Positions 14,255 through 14,926 of a stretch of 14,926 bases of DNA are shown in pieces. The notes beneath the pieces were generated by a model. That model had not been told where the DNA came from, searched no databases, and was given only the letters and a program-made list of their open reading frames with translations. The number at the start of each line of letters is the position of its first letter. The stretch's first letter is position 1. The DNA comes from an uncultured Plesiomonas sp. (GTDB lineage: Bacteria; Pseudomonadota; Gammaproteobacteria; Enterobacterales; CAMTGL01). The DNA is taken from contig CAMTGL010000022.1 of the NCBI GenBank assembly GCA_947071955.1, positions 1-14,926 on the forward strand. The letters run 5' to 3'. The position numbers and the translations under genes were made by a program.

Positions 14255-14785
14255 TTACGCTTTTTTAGCGCGCTCAAATGAGGTCAGAATTTCAGCTTTT
14301 GCTGATTCAACCCCTTCCCAGCCTTCAACTTTGACCCACTTACCAGATTCTAGCTCTTTGTAACGCTCAAAAAAGTGGGTGATCTGTGCGCGCAGCAGCT
14401 CTGGCAGATCGCCGATATCCTGCACATGGTCATACTGCTTACTCAGCTTACTGTGCGGTACTGCAACCACTTTAGCGTCTTCACCTGATTCGTCAGTCAT
14501 CTTCAATACACCGACTGGGCGGCAGCGAATGACTGAACCGGGCAGCAGCGGGTAAGGCGTTGGCACCAGTACATCTACCGGATCACCGTCGAGTGACAGC
14601 GTGTGGTTCACATATCCGTAGTTACATGGGTAGAACATCGGGGTAGACATAAAGCGGTCAACAAAAATAGCGCCAGACTCTTTATCCACTTCATACTTGA
14701 TAGGATCTGCATTCGCCGGAATTTCAATAACAACGTAGATATCATCGGGCAGACTTTTTCCTGCAGGTACTTTACTTAAGCTCAT
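14255..14785 (-). CDS. ppa: Inorganic pyrophosphatase (family I, hexameric)
   Basis: The product has 176 residues, the same as E. coli PPase, and is very similar throughout. It hydrolyses cytosolic pyrophosphate to two phosphates with magnesium, pulling biosynthetic reactions forward. Counting the initiator Met, the catalytic and metal-binding residues are all present: E21, K30, E32, R44, Y56, D66, D68 and D71 in the signature DGDPVDVLV, D98, E99, D103, K105, Y142 and K143. The ATG follows AAGGA by eight bases. A good -10 lies about 40 bases upstream. The gene is transcribed alone toward tamB and shares a bidirectional terminator with it. In E. coli ytfP and other genes lie between tamB and ppa; here they are adjacent. 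Confidence 0.98.
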   Translation of the reverse strand: MSLSKVPAGKSLPDDIYVVIEIPANADPIKYEVDKESGAIFVDRFMSTPMFYPCNYGYVNHTLSLDGDPVDVLVPTPYPLLPGSVIRCRPVGVLKMTDESGEDAKVVAVPHSKLSKQYDHVQDIGDLPELLRAQITHFFERYKELESGKWVKVEGWEGVESAKAEILTSFERAKKA

Positions 14786-14825
14786 GTCAAATTCCTTGTT
14801 GAAAGAGGTTATCGTTAACGCAATG

Positions 14826-14831
14826 AGTATA
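14826..14831 (-). promoter_or_regulatory. -10 element for ppa
   Basis: The minus strand reads TATACT, about 40 bases before the ppa ATG. The -35 position is AT-rich (a run of T) and matches poorly, yet the position and the -10 suit a strong housekeeping promoter. The rest of the 141-bp tail to the window end holds no gene that I can see. Confidence 0.5.
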
Positions 14832-14926
14832 ACGATCTCGGTTAAAATAAAAAGATGAAAAATGCACCGTACTGATGCTCAAGGGGCAGCCAGTTATTTG
14901 GTGCATCACTCTTTATCACCGAGAGC

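Noticed and set aside
14870..14900. Sigma-54 promoter upstream of ppa on the minus strand
   Set aside because: A TGGC and a GC pair occur, but the GG-to-GC spacing is 11 rather than the strict 10 and the TTGCA core is broken.

Overview
The window reads as ordinary core chromosome of a gammaproteobacterium of the order Enterobacterales. Base composition is close to balanced. The order cpdB, oapA/ytfB, fklB, ytfJ, ytfK, ytfL, msrA, tamA, tamB, ppa matches a neighbourhood known from Escherichia coli and its relatives, and every product aligns from end to end with its E. coli counterpart. The proteins are clearly diverged from E. coli: OapA has a long extra N-terminus, TamB a longer linker, and ytfP is absent between tamB and ppa. 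This suggests a lineage outside the Escherichia/Salmonella group. The genus cannot be fixed from the sequence alone. I see no insertion sequence, prophage, CRISPR array, tRNA, rRNA or sign of recent gene transfer.

Layout. Positions 1-315 (minus) are the N-terminal 105 codons of a CysG-type siroheme synthase running off the left edge. A divergent spacer of 294 bp leads to cpdB (plus), a periplasmic 2',3'-cyclic phosphodiesterase/3'-nucleotidase. A strong bidirectional terminator separates it from the converging oapA/ytfB (minus), a membrane-anchored LysM-like division protein. Divergent from oapA is fklB (plus, FKBP22 prolyl isomerase). It converges on ytfJ (minus, exported thioredoxin-fold protein without cysteines). 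A 508-bp gene-free stretch (5313-5820) with promoters facing both ways separates ytfJ from ytfK (plus, small SpoT-linked regulator). ytfK and ytfL/paeA (minus, CNNM/CBS membrane protein) share a second bidirectional terminator. msrA (minus) lies upstream of ytfL. It is divergent from tamA-tamB (plus), an operon whose genes overlap by four bases. A third bidirectional terminator separates tamB from ppa (minus).

How the genes work together. TamA (outer membrane) and TamB (inner-membrane anchored, periplasm-spanning) form one complex that links the two membranes. CpdB, YtfJ and the C-terminal part of OapA also act in the periplasm or envelope. MsrA, FklB, PPase and YtfK are cytosolic housekeeping or stress proteins. 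The remaining linkage is positional conservation rather than a single pathway.

The points worth a second look are small regulatory structures: a 17-bp tandem repeat and a palindrome over a candidate promoter upstream of ytfL, a palindrome with a third half-site in the msrA/tamA divergent region, and inverted repeats upstream of ytfK. I found no convincing evidence for a new biological system here.
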